A stretch of DNA of 64,000 nucleotides from Bdellovibrionia bacterium (GTDB lineage: Bacteria > Bdellovibrionota > Bdellovibrionia > Bdellovibrionales > JAGQZY01): positions 558,001-622,000 of the forward strand of contig JAUHWH010000001.1 of assembly GCA_030424715.1 (NCBI GenBank). The letters are read 5' to 3'. Shown one piece after another: positions 1 through 9,111 of this stretch. The stretch's first letter is position 1; every line of letters begins with the position of its first letter. Under the pieces are notes generated by a model. It did not search any database. It was not told the DNA's origin and was given only the letters and a program-made list of their open reading frames with translations. Position numbers and translations under genes: made by a program.

Positions 1-1047
1 TTGACTATCCAGTTCGAGGCTCAATCTATCGTCACTGAAACTATTGAGAATATCCAAAATATACTTTGCATTAAAGCCTATTTTTAAGTCTTCCCCAGTG
101 TAATCCACATCAATTTCTTCTTTAGCATCTCCCAACTCAGGGTTGTTCGAGCTAATTTCCATTTTTCCTTTAGCCAAGGCGATGGTGACACCCTTTGATT
201 TTTGATTTGATAACAAAGACACACGCTTTATGGAGCTCAAAAGAGATTCCCTGTTAATCGACGCCGTTTTCTTCAAATTCAGTGGAATAAGCTGTTGATA
301 GTTGGGATATTTGCCTTCGATCAATCTTACCATCAGCACTGTGGTTCCCGTTTTAACAATCAACTGCGACCCTTCGACGGCCATTTGGATAGGTTGGTCG
401 CTAAAATCAATGATCTTCTTAACCTCAGCAAGTCCCTTGCGAGGGATGATAACGCCGGCATTGATAATATTTGCCGTTTCATCGTCAGTGAATCGATCCA
501 CCAAGCTAAGGCGATGTCCATCGGTGGCAACCATTCGAAACTGGGTGCGTCCTTCCACAGTATTTTTTTCGAAATACACTCCGTTCAAGTGGTACCTCGT
601 CTCGTCATTGGAAACGCTGTAGATGGTTCTTTCGATCATATCCAGAAGAACTTCGGGATTCACTTCAATAAAATCATTGGTCTTAAATGTGGGAAACACT
701 GGGTATTCCTCAGGTGAGATTCCCACAATGTTAAACACAGATTTATTTTGTTTAATTTGCAACCGGTTATTACTTTTCGTTTCTAGTCCAATGGGACCTT
801 CGCTAAGTTCTCGAACGATATCAAAAAGGTTTTTAGCATTTACCGCGATTTTACCTTCCGTTTCAATTTGGACAGTGGCTTGATCGGTGAGACTGACTTC
901 AAGGTCTGTCGCAAAAACTTGCAAATGTCCCTCTTCTGCCTGAAGGAGAATGTTGATCAAAATTGGCATGGTGTTTCGTTTTTCTACGATGTTTTGAGTT
1001 TTGCTCAGCAATGCAACCAAATCTTTTTTATCCACTTTGATTTTCAT
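1..1047 (-). CDS. dnaN: DNA polymerase III sliding clamp (beta subunit), 3' end cut by window edge
   Basis: Ring-shaped processivity clamp that holds DNA polymerase III on DNA. The minus-strand frame opens with ATG at 1047, preceded by AAGGGGAGC, and stays open for 349 codons to base 1. The start reads MKIKVDKKDLVALLS, followed by a KRNTMPIL-like segment typical of DnaN. At the edge the reading NSLDILNSFS corresponds to the conserved region just before the C-terminus, so roughly 20 residues are missing (family about 366 aa). It lies downstream of dnaA on the same strand, the usual dnaA-dnaN order, but about 340 bases of origin-like DNA separate the two. Identification is firm; only the C-terminal end is unseen. 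Confidence 0.95.
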   Translation of the reverse strand, partial: MKIKVDKKDLVALLSKTQNIVEKRNTMPILINILLQAEEGHLQVFATDLEVSLTDQATVQIETEGKIAVNAKNLFDIVRELSEGPIGLETKSNNRLQIKQNKSVFNIVGISPEEYPVFPTFKTNDFIEVNPEVLLDMIERTIYSVSNDETRYHLNGVYFEKNTVEGRTQFRMVATDGHRLSLVDRFTDDETANIINAGVIIPRKGLAEVKKIIDFSDQPIQMAVEGSQLIVKTGTTVLMVRLIEGKYPNYQQLIPLNLKKTASINRESLLSSIKRVSLLSNQKSKGVTIALAKGKMEISSNNPELGDAKEEIDVDYTGEDLKIGFNAKYILDILNSFSDDRLSLELDSQ

Positions 1048-1387
1048 AATGCTCCCCTTTGGATTCCAAGTTTTTTGCCGAGCTAAGTTCTAATGGCTTC
1101 TTGAAAGTTAAAACTAGGAAATACTACCCAGCCCATTGAACATTGTCTCTGACAAAATTATTTTATTTTTTGGCCCCTTTAAATAACTACCTCTGTTAAT
1201 AATTAAACTAGTAGTAGTAGTAGGCCCTGTTCAAACCGCTGTTATTATCCTAAGTCACTAAAAATTCAATCGATTCGCTGTGGATTAATCTTGTTAAAAG
1301 TCGACCTCAAACTTGAGAGATTTTGTGGATAAAAATTATCCCGCTTTTATTCAACAAATTAGCCACATGGTTTTCCACAAGCGATAT
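1048..1387. other. oriC: Putative chromosomal origin (oriC) between dnaA and dnaN
   Basis: This 340-base gap holds no gene. On the minus strand it contains a perfect DnaA box TTATCCACA (1324-1332), a one-mismatch box TAATCCACA (1279-1287), and on the plus strand TTTTCCACA (1371-1379). Further on are a GC patch (about 1223-1228) and five consecutive TAG triplets (1209-1223). The DNA from about 1131 to 1210 is strongly AT-rich. Read on the minus strand the order is boxes, GC patch, CTA/TAG trio tract, AT-rich DNA, which matches the bacterial basal unwinding element. The dnaA-dnaN gap is a classic origin position. Function is inferred; strand asymmetry was not computed. Confidence 0.75.
1209..1223. 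repeat. TAG x5 trinucleotide tract, candidate DnaA-trio
   Basis: Five perfect tandem TAG triplets sit between a GC patch and AT-rich DNA inside the putative origin. DnaA-trio elements are repeats read 3'-GAT-5' on the strand DnaA binds while it melts the origin. The orientation relative to the DnaA boxes at 1279-1287 and 1324-1332 is the expected one. The nearest good box is about 55 bases away, farther than in the Bacillus case; a poor box-like sequence lies at 1229-1237. Confidence 0.55.
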
Positions 1388-2821
1388 TCACACCCCTGTG
1401 ATATTGTGGATTCTGCTCTGTAAGTCTTCGAAATCCTTCTTTAAATCAGAATTTTTAACCAGTTCTCTTTCGATTTTCCGCAACGCGTTTAAAACTGTCG
1501 TATGATCCCTTCCACCGAAGGCTCGACCTATCTCAACCAACGATTTATCGAGATGTTTTTTGATCAAATACATACTGAGTTGCCGCGCCAGAAGAAGTGG
1601 TTTGCTACGGTTTTTAGACTTTAAATCGACAACCCTGACTTTAAAATGTTCGGCAGCAAGTTTCTGAATATCCTCGATGGTCATCGTGGTAGTTTCATCA
1701 TGGACAGCCAGTACTTTTTTGGTGAGGTCTAAATTGATTTGCAGACCCTGGAGTTCAGAGAACATTTTGACTTTATTTAAATTCCCTTCGAGCTCTCGAA
1801 TGGATCGTTTTGAAATCTTAGCGATATATGTCGCGACCTCATTTGAAATAGGAATCATTCTTTTTTCGGCTTTATAACGAAGAATGGCGAGTCGAGTTTC
1901 AAATTCGGGCATCTGAATGTCGGCGATCAAACCCCACTCCAAGCGAGTGCGAATTCGATCTTCTAAACCTTTGATATCTTTAGGCATTCGGTCGCTAGCA
2001 ACCACCACCTGTCGACCCTTCTCGAAGAAGTCGTTGAGGGTGTGAAAAAACTCTTCTTGAACGGCCTCACCCTTACCAAGCACTTGGATATCATCCATTA
2101 AAAGAAGGTCACATTTTTCGCGGTACCGGTGCCTGAACTTATCCATCTCTCCACGGCGAATGCTGGAAATACACTCATTTAAAAAGCGCTCTGCCGAAAT
2201 ATAAAAAATCTTAAGATGAGGGAGGTTTTCTCGAATATGGTTCCCGACAGCATGAAGCAAGTGGGTTTTACCCATCCCCGTGGGACCACAAATAAACAAT
2301 GGATTATACCCCTCGGATCCCGGTCTTTGTGCGATTCTGTAGGATGTAGCGTGGGCAAATTCATTGTTTCTCCCCACCACGAAGGTTGAAAAAGAATATT
2401 CAGAGTTAAGGAAATCCGTGTTTTTTTGGCCCGATCTCATATTCATCACCGATGTTGAGGCTGAATAAGTCGGTTTAGGCTCTGAAAAAGTCTCCACACT
2501 GTTCATTGCTTGGTGGAGAGCGGCCGGGCTTTCAGGGTCCACGGGCAGTGATTTACCCGTCACAACAAGCTCAACTTCAAACGGATTTTGGATTAAACAG
2601 GAGATCTCAGAACAAATTCGATCAAAAAGGTTCTCTGATATCCAATACTTATGAAGCTCGGTTGGCACCCCAAGTTTGAACCTTTGGGAGTTTCCCGAGA
2701 GATTCTCGATATCTAGCAAATCAGTGGGTTCGAACCAAGTTTGTAAGAGTTTGTTGCCGGAGTTCTTGGAAGTGAGATTATTCTTTACAAGTCCCCAAAA
2801 TTGTTCTTTTTTTTCTTGCAC
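1388..2821 (-). CDS. dnaA: Chromosomal replication initiator DnaA
   Basis: AAA+ ATPase that binds DnaA boxes and opens oriC. The protein has the N-terminal domain I/II, Walker A GPTGMGKT (residues 179-186 from the chosen start), Walker B LLLMDDIQ, and a C-terminal DNA-binding helix-turn-helix with the DnaA signature GGRDHTTVLNA. I chose GTG at 2821 (477 aa) over the in-frame ATG at 2863 (491 aa). The GTG has GGGGA six bases upstream (complement of 2828-2832), whereas the ATG has no ribosome site. A promoter whose -10 is at 2864-2869 would also start transcription downstream of that ATG. It faces away from the rpmH operon and is followed by the origin spacer and dnaN. Identity is certain; the start is inferred. 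Confidence 0.97.
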   Translation of the reverse strand: MQEKKEQFWGLVKNNLTSKNSGNKLLQTWFEPTDLLDIENLSGNSQRFKLGVPTELHKYWISENLFDRICSEISCLIQNPFEVELVVTGKSLPVDPESPAALHQAMNSVETFSEPKPTYSASTSVMNMRSGQKNTDFLNSEYSFSTFVVGRNNEFAHATSYRIAQRPGSEGYNPLFICGPTGMGKTHLLHAVGNHIRENLPHLKIFYISAERFLNECISSIRRGEMDKFRHRYREKCDLLLMDDIQVLGKGEAVQEEFFHTLNDFFEKGRQVVVASDRMPKDIKGLEDRIRTRLEWGLIADIQMPEFETRLAILRYKAEKRMIPISNEVATYIAKISKRSIRELEGNLNKVKMFSELQGLQINLDLTKKVLAVHDETTTMTIEDIQKLAAEHFKVRVVDLKSKNRSKPLLLARQLSMYLIKKHLDKSLVEIGRAFGGRDHTTVLNALRKIERELVKNSDLKKDFEDLQSRIHNITGV

Positions 2822-2863
2822 GATCTGTCCCCAAAACACTGAAAAAAATTCAGATTTCCACAT

Positions 2864-2892
2864 GTAATAGCAAGTGATGCATAGAGATTCAA
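2864..2892 (-). promoter_or_regulatory. Predicted sigma70-type promoter of dnaA
   Basis: On the minus strand TTGAAT (2887-2892) and TATTAC (2864-2869) are separated by 17 bases. The predicted transcript starts near 2857, upstream of the GTG at 2821 and downstream of the alternative ATG at 2863. A weak DnaA-box-like ATTTCCACA at 2854-2862 overlaps the start site, so autoregulation is possible but unproven. Confidence 0.5.
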
Positions 2893-2896
2893 CAGC

Positions 2897-2925
2897 TTGA
2901 CGTTTTTAACGCTTTATGGTTTAAA
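2897..2925 (+). promoter_or_regulatory. Predicted sigma70-type promoter of the rpmH operon
   Basis: TTGACG (2897-2902) and TTTAAA (2920-2925) are spaced by 17 bases, about 55 bases before rpmH. It lies back to back with the dnaA promoter on the other strand; the two -35 elements are only four bases apart. Confidence 0.5.
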
Positions 2926-2981
2926 CGGCCTTTCCAGAAACTTCAGGACAGACGTACATTTAGGTCGTAAAGAGGTAAAAA

Positions 2982-3131
2982 ATGAAAAGAACGTATCAGC
3001 CAAAAAGAAAACGCCGCAAAACCAAACACGGTTTCCGTGCCCGAATGGCCACCAAAAGTGGACAAGATGTTATCAACAGACGTCGTGCTAAAGGGCGTAA
3101 AAGATTGGCAGTGGCAATTAGCGGTAAATAA
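2982..3131 (+). CDS. rpmH: 50S ribosomal protein L34
   Basis: Small, very basic protein of the large ribosomal subunit, 49 residues. It starts [18 protein letters not shown], the near-universal L34 beginning, and continues with the usual [10 protein letters not shown] and [10 protein letters not shown] segments. AGAGGT (2971-2976) serves as ribosome site. It is the first gene of the rpmH-rnpA-yidD-yidC-jag-mnmE-mnmG-rsmG run, a conserved origin-proximal order. The protein is in a different frame from, and unrelated to, a longer open frame overlapping it. Confidence 0.97.
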   Translation: MKRTYQPKRKRRKTKHGFRARMATKSGQDVINRRRAKGRKRLAVAISGK

Positions 3132-3134
3132 GTT

Positions 3135-3458
3135 TTGCCGTCGTTAAAGCGTCAGTTAGAATTCCAAAAGTTAAGACAAGAAGGAGACTTCCTTCACATC
3201 ACCCACTGGCTCGCTGTTAGTTACTCAAAAAATGCAAATAAGTCTTTGAGATGGGGATGGACTATCTCAAGGAAAGTTGGAAATGCAGTGACCCGAAACC
3301 GGCTAAGGCGCTGGGGTAAAGAGTTTGTACGTGATTTTACTAAAAACAATATGGATATCAATTTTATCTTTAAAAATAGAGGGAAAGACTTCTACAAAAA
3401 ACTTTCTCATGATGAATTTGATAAAGCCCTTGAAAAAGTTTTTCGCAAAGCTTTATAG
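3135..3458 (+). CDS. rnpA: Ribonuclease P protein component
   Basis: Basic protein partner of the RNase P ribozyme, which removes 5' leaders from tRNA precursors. The 107-residue product carries the family motif RNRLRRWGKEFVR near residues 55-67, and an N-terminal SLKRQLEFQKLRQEG segment typical of RnpA. The start must be TTG at 3135: the frame opens just after the rpmH stop (3129-3131), with no ATG or GTG before the conserved region. No clear ribosome site is visible, so translation is probably coupled to rpmH. Its 3' end overlaps yidD by about 50 bases. Confidence 0.93.
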   Translation: MPSLKRQLEFQKLRQEGDFLHITHWLAVSYSKNANKSLRWGWTISRKVGNAVTRNRLRRWGKEFVRDFTKNNMDINFIFKNRGKDFYKKLSHDEFDKALEKVFRKAL

Positions 3459-3681
3459 ATCATTGTTGTTCTTTTTCTATACCCTTTACAAGGTCGCATT
3501 GCGGCCTCAGCTTGGGTATTCTTGCAAGTTTAGCCCGTCTTGTTCCTCTTTCTCCGAAGAGGCTTTCCGTGTTCATTCAGTAACGAGGGCGACTTTTTTA
3601 ACAGCTTTTAGAATTTTGAGATGCCACCCCTTTTGCGAAGGTGGGTTTGATCCTGTTCCTGAAAAAGAGAAGGGGGCTTAA
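3409..3681 (+). CDS. yidD: Membrane protein insertion efficiency factor YidD
   Basis: Small membrane-associated protein that assists YidC. The diagnostic core is present: CKFSPSCSSFSEEA, followed by RILRCHPFCEGGFDPVP, matching the YidD pattern of paired cysteines and RCHPxxxGGxDPVP. The open frame extends further upstream, but that part is antisense-like filler overlapping rnpA. ATG at 3409 or 3412 gives about 90 residues, close to the family length. The overlap of about 50 bases with rnpA in another frame is usual for this pair. The stop is two bases before the yidC start, so the genes are surely co-translated. The exact start is uncertain. Confidence 0.88.
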   Translation: MMNLIKPLKKFFAKLYRSLLFFFYTLYKVALRPQLGYSCKFSPSCSSFSEEAFRVHSVTRATFLTAFRILRCHPFCEGGFDPVPEKEKGA

Positions 3682-3683
3682 TA

Positions 3684-5294
3684 ATGGACGATAACAACAA
3701 TAACTTTTTAGATAAAAACACGCTTACGGCCATCGTACTATCTGTATTGGTTTTGGTCGGTTGGCAGAGCTATATGGGTAAAAAGTATCCAAACGCTGGC
3801 AAGTCATCCACTGCAACAAACCAAGAGGCTGCGCAAAAGACAATAGCTGCTTCGAGCCGCACACAAGGCGCCGCTCCTGATGCGATGGAGCCAATGTCGC
3901 AGGAGGGTGCTGCCGCCGAGAAAGACCAAGTCGTTGCTGCTGTGACAATGTCATTGGATTTCCCGAACTTCGAAGCGGATCTGGTTTCTACCGGTATGGG
4001 GCTTAAAAACATAAAGTTAAAGAACTACTCTGATCGCAAAGGGCAGAAGATTGAGTTCAGTCACCCTCAAGAAAAGTTTGGCAGTTATGCCACTCTCTAT
4101 CAAGGGAAGCCGCTAAACTTTAAAGTCGATAGAAAGAGTGAAAAACACTTTATCGGCGTGGCTCAAGTTGGCCAACAGACACTAGTAAAAGAAATGATAT
4201 TTGATAGCGAGAACTATCTGGTCAGCGTGAGTTTGAAGAGTATTAATGGCCAAGCGAAAATTGGCGAAACCTTTGAAACTCGCATCACTAGCAAAGTATT
4301 AAAGGTGAAGTCCTCGATGTTCACGCCGGCTTATGAAGGCACTGAGTTCTTTACAATCAACGATGGTAGTGAAGAGCGAGAAAGACTCGATATTGAAACG
4401 GCTTATTCAGAGAATTTTGAAAAGTCCTCTCTAACTTCAATTGGGACGCAGTACTTCGCCGTGGCTTTGAATGACCACTCGCCTACGATCCCTAAAACCA
4501 AAGTGACCTACGACCCTGAAATCCAAATGGCTTCGGCTTCTGTTTTTCATCCAGCGGCCACCCAGGGCACTCAGACGGAAATTCGATTTGATGGTTTTAT
4601 GGGTCCCAAAAAATATGACATTTTGAACTCTTTGGATCCTCGGTTTGTTCAAATGATAAACTATGGGATGTTTAGTATCCTAAGCAAACCGATGTTATCT
4701 ATGCTCAAGTGGCTTCACAATCTCTTTGGTAATTGGGGGGTTGCGATTATCCTTCTGACTGTCTTTATCAGACTGTTACTCTTGCCCATCAATGTTTCTT
4801 CTCTGAAATCCATGAAGAAGATGCAAAAGATTCAACCACAGCTGAAGGTTATAAAAGAGAAATACAAAGACGACCCACAACGGGTAAACCAAGAGACTAT
4901 GGCTCTCATGAAGAAAGAGAAAGCCAATCCTATAGGGGGCTGTTTACCGATGCTGTTGCAGTTTCCCGTATTTCTCGCGCTCTACTCAGTCCTTGGACAA
5001 AGTGTCGAGCTTTACAAGTCGCCGTTTATTTTTTGGATTCAGGATTTGAGCTATCAGGATCCTTTTTTCGTGCTGCCAGTGGCTGTCGGTGCATTGTACT
5101 TTGTGCAGATGAGCATTACACCTCAACCTGCCGATCCGACACAGGCTAAGGTCATGAAGTTTATCCCGATTTTATTTTGTTTTTTTATGATTACCGTTCC
5201 TAGTGGGCTCACTCTTTATTTCTTTGTGAACACAATTTTTGGAATTGGACAAACTTTTATCTTTCAGCGCGAGAAACAAAAAGCAGCTGCATAA
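3684..5294 (+). CDS. yidC: Membrane protein insertase YidC
   Basis: Inner-membrane insertase/chaperone (Oxa1 family) that places proteins in the membrane alone or with SecYEG. It has 536 residues, the size of the Gram-negative form. An N-terminal membrane anchor (about residues 13-28) is followed by an Ala/Gln/Glu-rich linker and the large periplasmic domain. The C-terminal 60K insertase core runs from about residue 340, with WGVAIILLTVFIRLLLLP and the NPIGGCLPMLLQ segment. GAAGGGGGC before the ATG is the ribosome site. It sits between yidD and the jag-type gene as in most bacteria. Confidence 0.96.
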   Translation: MDDNNNNFLDKNTLTAIVLSVLVLVGWQSYMGKKYPNAGKSSTATNQEAAQKTIAASSRTQGAAPDAMEPMSQEGAAAEKDQVVAAVTMSLDFPNFEADLVSTGMGLKNIKLKNYSDRKGQKIEFSHPQEKFGSYATLYQGKPLNFKVDRKSEKHFIGVAQVGQQTLVKEMIFDSENYLVSVSLKSINGQAKIGETFETRITSKVLKVKSSMFTPAYEGTEFFTINDGSEERERLDIETAYSENFEKSSLTSIGTQYFAVALNDHSPTIPKTKVTYDPEIQMASASVFHPAATQGTQTEIRFDGFMGPKKYDILNSLDPRFVQMINYGMFSILSKPMLSMLKWLHNLFGNWGVAIILLTVFIRLLLLPINVSSLKSMKKMQKIQPQLKVIKEKYKDDPQRVNQETMALMKKEKANPIGGCLPMLLQFPVFLALYSVLGQSVELYKSPFIFWIQDLSYQDPFFVLPVAVGALYFVQMSITPQPADPTQAKVMKFIPILFCFFMITVPSGLTLYFFVNTIFGIGQTFIFQREKQKAAA

Positions 5295-5303
5295 GGAGGT
5301 CGT

Positions 5304-5837
5304 ATGGGACTATTTACAAAATTATTTGGTGGGAAATCTGCAAACACCGAAGGTCAGTCGTTTATTTCGGAACTACTAGACGGTACTATCGAAAAAGCGG
5401 GTTTGGACATTTCATATGAAATTAAAGCCACTGTCGAAAATGATAAAGACATCGTCAAGATTGAGTTTCATGGAGAAGACGAAGATCTTTTCACCAATAA
5501 AGATGGCGCTCTGCTCGATGCCTTTCAATTGTTCTTAAAGCGTGCTTTGCAACACGATCAACCAGAGGACAGCACCCATCTCTCTTGTGATTGCAATGGC
5601 TTTCGTGAGAAGGCAAATCAACATTTGGTTGAATTGGCTGAAAAACTTAAAAACAAGGCGCTCGATCAAGGAAAGTCTGTCTACGTCCGCGCCTTGGCCC
5701 CCAAAGATCGTAAGATTGTGCATCAGTTTTTAGCCGATGACGAGAGAGTAAAAAGTCGCTCCGTTGGTGACGGTCTCTACAAAAAAATTAAAATCTATCC
5801 GACTAAAAAGGATGGAGAGCGTCCGTCCACTCATTGA
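5304..5837 (+). CDS. Jag/KhpB-type KH-R3H RNA-binding protein
   Basis: Predicted cytoplasmic RNA-binding protein. Residues about 20-90 resemble the KH-like domain of Jag proteins (SELLDGTIEKAGL, then a GEDEDLFTNKDGALLDAFQ region). Residues about 95-170 form an R3H-type domain ending FLADDERVKSRSVGDG. The GxxG loop of the KH domain is not recognisable (TNKDGA), and the Jag-N domain found in Firmicutes is absent; the protein starts with MGLFTKLFGG instead. TAAGGAGG lies before the ATG at good spacing. Position after yidC supports the Jag assignment. The function in Gram-negatives is poorly defined. Confidence 0.85.
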   Translation: MGLFTKLFGGKSANTEGQSFISELLDGTIEKAGLDISYEIKATVENDKDIVKIEFHGEDEDLFTNKDGALLDAFQLFLKRALQHDQPEDSTHLSCDCNGFREKANQHLVELAEKLKNKALDQGKSVYVRALAPKDRKIVHQFLADDERVKSRSVGDGLYKKIKIYPTKKDGERPSTH

Positions 5838-5838
5838 T

Positions 5839-7239
5839 ATGGTTCAATATAAAGACCTCTTGTCAGATACTATTTGTTCTCCAATCACGGCACCTGGTTA
5901 CTCCGGTGTCGCGGTTCTGAGAATCTCTGGCGACAAGGCATTTGAAGTGGCCAAAACCGTTTCAGACATCAAAACCACCACTCCAGAATCCCATCATGCC
6001 TACTTAGCCAATATTTTTGACAAAGAGGGTTCAAAGGTTGACCAAGTTCTTCTGACCTATTTTTCGAAAGGCCAATCCTTTACTGGAGATGAAGTTGTTG
6101 AGCTTTCGTGCCATGGCAACCCGTTGCTGATTAACGCTATTATGAAAAGCTGTTTAGAGGCCGGTTGTCGAACAGCTGAACGCGGTGAATTTTCTTTTCG
6201 TGCCTACTATAACGGGAAAATTGACCTCATCCAGGCTGAATCTATTCAACAATTGGTGACCTCAAACACAAAAGTTGGCTCCCAAGCTTTTCTTTCGCAG
6301 TTAGAAGGTCGGTTGTCTCAGGAGTTCAATAAAATTCAGGATCTTTTAATTCTGGGGATGGCCCACCTTGAGGCCTCTATTGACTTCGTAGAGCAAGATA
6401 TAGAGACGGCAGAATTGACTGAGGTGCAGGTTATCGTCGATCAAGTTAAAGAGTTAGTACAAGCCCTGCTCAACTCCTACAGCACTGGAAAAAGTCTGCA
6501 AGAATCCTGCAAAGTCGTGCTTCTAGGGCAACCGAATACCGGTAAATCAAGTTTGTTCAATCGGTTGGTCGCTGATGATCGTGCGATCGTTACCGAGATT
6601 CCTGGCACGACTCGAGATCTCATCACGGAACAAAGGTTTTTGGGTAACCATTCGTTAACCTTTGTCGACAGCGCGGGTCTTCGATCCACAGACGATCAAA
6701 TCGAGGTCATTGGAATCAATAAGGGCCTTGCGTCGGCCCGTGAATCCCAAATTATTTTATTTGTTTTAGATAGCAGCAACCCTGAGGGCGTAGAGTTTTT
6801 AAAGGAATGCCCATCGGATAAGACAATTCTTGTTCTGAATAAGGGGGACTTACTTGACAAAAATGTTCCGCAGGATTGTTTCAAAAATCAGACGCTCAAT
6901 AAACTTGGTATTGATTTACCCGAAGAGTCGGTAGCAATCGTTTCCTGTTTAACGGGAGATGGGCTCAATTCTTTGCTCGACATGATTGATAGACGGGTGA
7001 ACTCGCTGTTAAAAGTCGATGAGACAGCTTTAGTCACTCAAGCGAGGCACTATAATCATTTGTGTGATTTATCTGAGATCCTTGAAACCGCGAGTCTCCA
7101 GATTAAACAATCTGAGAGTCCAGACATTATTTCTCAGGAGCTTTTGATGGGTTTAACCGAGATCCACCAGCTTTTGGGAAAAGAGTATGATGACGAGGTT
7201 TTAGATAAGATTTTTAGCCAGTTCTGTATAGGGAAGTAG
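5839..7239 (+). CDS. mnmE: tRNA modification GTPase MnmE
   Basis: GTPase that, with MnmG, builds the 5-carboxymethylaminomethyl group on wobble uridine 34 of certain tRNAs. From ATG 5839 the protein has 466 residues, the family length. It shows the TrmE N-terminal domain (PGYSGVAVLRISG), the G1 loop GQPNTGKS (230-237), the GTTRD and DSAGL switch motifs, and the C-terminal FCIGK with the catalytic cysteine. Upstream in-frame ATGs at 5764 and 5812 lie inside the jag gene and add non-conserved residues. No strong ribosome site is seen at any of the three starts. mnmG follows six bases later. Confidence 0.95.
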   Translation: MVQYKDLLSDTICSPITAPGYSGVAVLRISGDKAFEVAKTVSDIKTTTPESHHAYLANIFDKEGSKVDQVLLTYFSKGQSFTGDEVVELSCHGNPLLINAIMKSCLEAGCRTAERGEFSFRAYYNGKIDLIQAESIQQLVTSNTKVGSQAFLSQLEGRLSQEFNKIQDLLILGMAHLEASIDFVEQDIETAELTEVQVIVDQVKELVQALLNSYSTGKSLQESCKVVLLGQPNTGKSSLFNRLVADDRAIVTEIPGTTRDLITEQRFLGNHSLTFVDSAGLRSTDDQIEVIGINKGLASARESQIILFVLDSSNPEGVEFLKECPSDKTILVLNKGDLLDKNVPQDCFKNQTLNKLGIDLPEESVAIVSCLTGDGLNSLLDMIDRRVNSLLKVDETALVTQARHYNHLCDLSEILETASLQIKQSESPDIISQELLMGLTEIHQLLGKEYDDEVLDKIFSQFCIGK

Positions 7240-7245
7240 AAAAAG

Positions 7246-9111
7246 ATGTCCGATCGTTTTGACAGTATTATAGTTGGGGCGGGGCATGCTGGTATTGAAG
7301 CCGCATTTGCCTGTGCCCGTAAAGGGTTGAAAACCCTTATTGTGACTTCCGATATATCTAAATCCGGTTTTATGAGCTGTAATCCTTCTATTGGTGGGCT
7401 CGGTAAAGGTCATATGGTTAAAGAGATTGATGCTTTGGGTGGCATCATGGGTTTAATGGCTGACAAGGTGACTATTCAGTTCAAAAAGCTGAACACTAAG
7501 AAAGGGCCAGCAGTTCGAGGAACCCGAGTCCAGTGTGACAAAGACCTTTACTGTAACGAGATGGTTAGTTTTTTAAAAGCCCAGGAAAACCTTATGCTTA
7601 TGGAGTCTGACGTCACCTCTTTGATTATTGAGGGCGAGGAAGTCAGGGGTGTGGTCCTTGGAGACGGATCCAGCGTACGGTCAAAAACGGTGATTATTAC
7701 CACAGGCACTTTCATGAATGGGGTCATGCATATTGGTGATAAAAAGATCACCGGAGGACGGGTTGGCGAAAAAGCCACCGTTGGTTTATCTGATCAATTA
7801 TTGGATCGAGGTTTTGAGGTCCTGCGGCTAAAGACTGGGACCCCTCCACGGCTTGAAAAGTCATCCATCGATTGGGACAAAACCAAACCTCAGTTTGGGG
7901 ACTCTAATTATCAACCTTTCAGCTTCAAGAGTCCAAGACAGTTAAATTTGCCCCAAATCGCATGTTATTTGACCAACACATCAGAAGAAACTCACGATAT
8001 TATCCGTAAAAATATTGATAAATCACCCATGTTCTCGGGACAAATTTCTGGTTTGGGCCCGCGCTATTGTCCAAGTATCGAAGACAAAATAACCCGCTTC
8101 TCTGAGAAGAGCTCTCATCAGACCTTTTTGGAGCAAGAGGGCTTACAATCGAATTCGATTTACCTCCAGGGAATATCGACAAGTCTGCCTGAGGAAGTTC
8201 AACTAGAATTTCTTAGAACGATTCCTGGTTTAGAAAATGTACTTATGATTCGGCCCGGTTACGCCGTCGAGTACGACTTTATTGTTCCAACAGAACTGGG
8301 CTTAACCCTTGAAACCAAAAAATTGAAGAACCTATTTTTGGCGGGGCAAATCAACGGAACCAGTGGTTACGAAGAGGCGGCTGGGCAAGGTTTGGTTGCC
8401 GGCGTGAACGCTGCAGCCAAGGTTTTGGATCAGAACGAATTTATTTTATCTCGAGATGAAGCTTACATTGGTGTGCTCGTTGATGACCTTGTTACCAAAG
8501 GCACAAAAGAGCCCTACCGCATGTTCACTTCTCGTGCTGAGCACCGTCTAGTTTTAAGAGAAGACAATAATATCGAGCGGTTGCACTCAAAGGCGAAATC
8601 CTTCGGTTTGCTTAGTGATGAACATATCGTTCTGGCGGAATCGATTTTGGCCGAAAGAGAGTCCCTTTTCTCTGAACTTGATGAACAAAAAATCAGTCCA
8701 ACTCAGCAATGTTTGGATCAGTTGAAGACACTCGGTACTAAGCCCATCAATAAGCAAATCACATTGGCCGACCTTCTACGCCGGTCTGAAATCAGGATAG
8801 AAGATCTCAAGATGTTTCATGAAGAGATATCGAGTGATCAATTTATCGTAGAGCCTGTAGAAATTAGGGTAAAATACCGAGGGTATATCGACCGACAAAA
8901 TGAATTTATCCGACAGTCAAAAAAAATGGAAAATATGAAAATACATCCTGAAATCGACTATTTTAAGATCTTGGGACTTTCCAGAGAAGAAATGGAAAAG
9001 CTTGAAAAGTTGCGTCCGAAAACCATTGCGCAGGCCCAAAGAATCAGCGGTGTGAATCCCTCTGCCATTCAAGCCATTCTAATGTACAGCCGCAGGGAGT
9101 TTGGGAAATGA
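7246..9111 (+). CDS. mnmG: tRNA uridine-34 modification FAD enzyme MnmG (GidA)
   Basis: FAD-dependent partner of MnmE in wobble-uridine modification. It has 621 residues. The N-terminal dinucleotide fold is [13 protein letters not shown], and the GidA signatures [12 protein letters not shown] and [12 protein letters not shown] (FAD region) are present. The C-terminal helical part contains [17 protein letters not shown]. The ATG follows the mnmE stop by six bases, and the TGA stop overlaps the rsmG start as ATGA. The mnmE-mnmG-rsmG-parA-parB order next to the origin is widely conserved. Confidence 0.96.
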   Translation: MSDRFDSIIVGAGHAGIEAAFACARKGLKTLIVTSDISKSGFMSCNPSIGGLGKGHMVKEIDALGGIMGLMADKVTIQFKKLNTKKGPAVRGTRVQCDKDLYCNEMVSFLKAQENLMLMESDVTSLIIEGEEVRGVVLGDGSSVRSKTVIITTGTFMNGVMHIGDKKITGGRVGEKATVGLSDQLLDRGFEVLRLKTGTPPRLEKSSIDWDKTKPQFGDSNYQPFSFKSPRQLNLPQIACYLTNTSEETHDIIRKNIDKSPMFSGQISGLGPRYCPSIEDKITRFSEKSSHQTFLEQEGLQSNSIYLQGISTSLPEEVQLEFLRTIPGLENVLMIRPGYAVEYDFIVPTELGLTLETKKLKNLFLAGQINGTSGYEEAAGQGLVAGVNAAAKVLDQNEFILSRDEAYIGVLVDDLVTKGTKEPYRMFTSRAEHRLVLREDNNIERLHSKAKSFGLLSDEHIVLAESILAERESLFSELDEQKISPTQQCLDQLKTLGTKPINKQITLADLLRRSEIRIEDLKMFHEEISSDQFIVEPVEIRVKYRGYIDRQNEFIRQSKKMENMKIHPEIDYFKILGLSREEMEKLEKLRPKTIAQAQRISGVNPSAIQAILMYSRREFGK

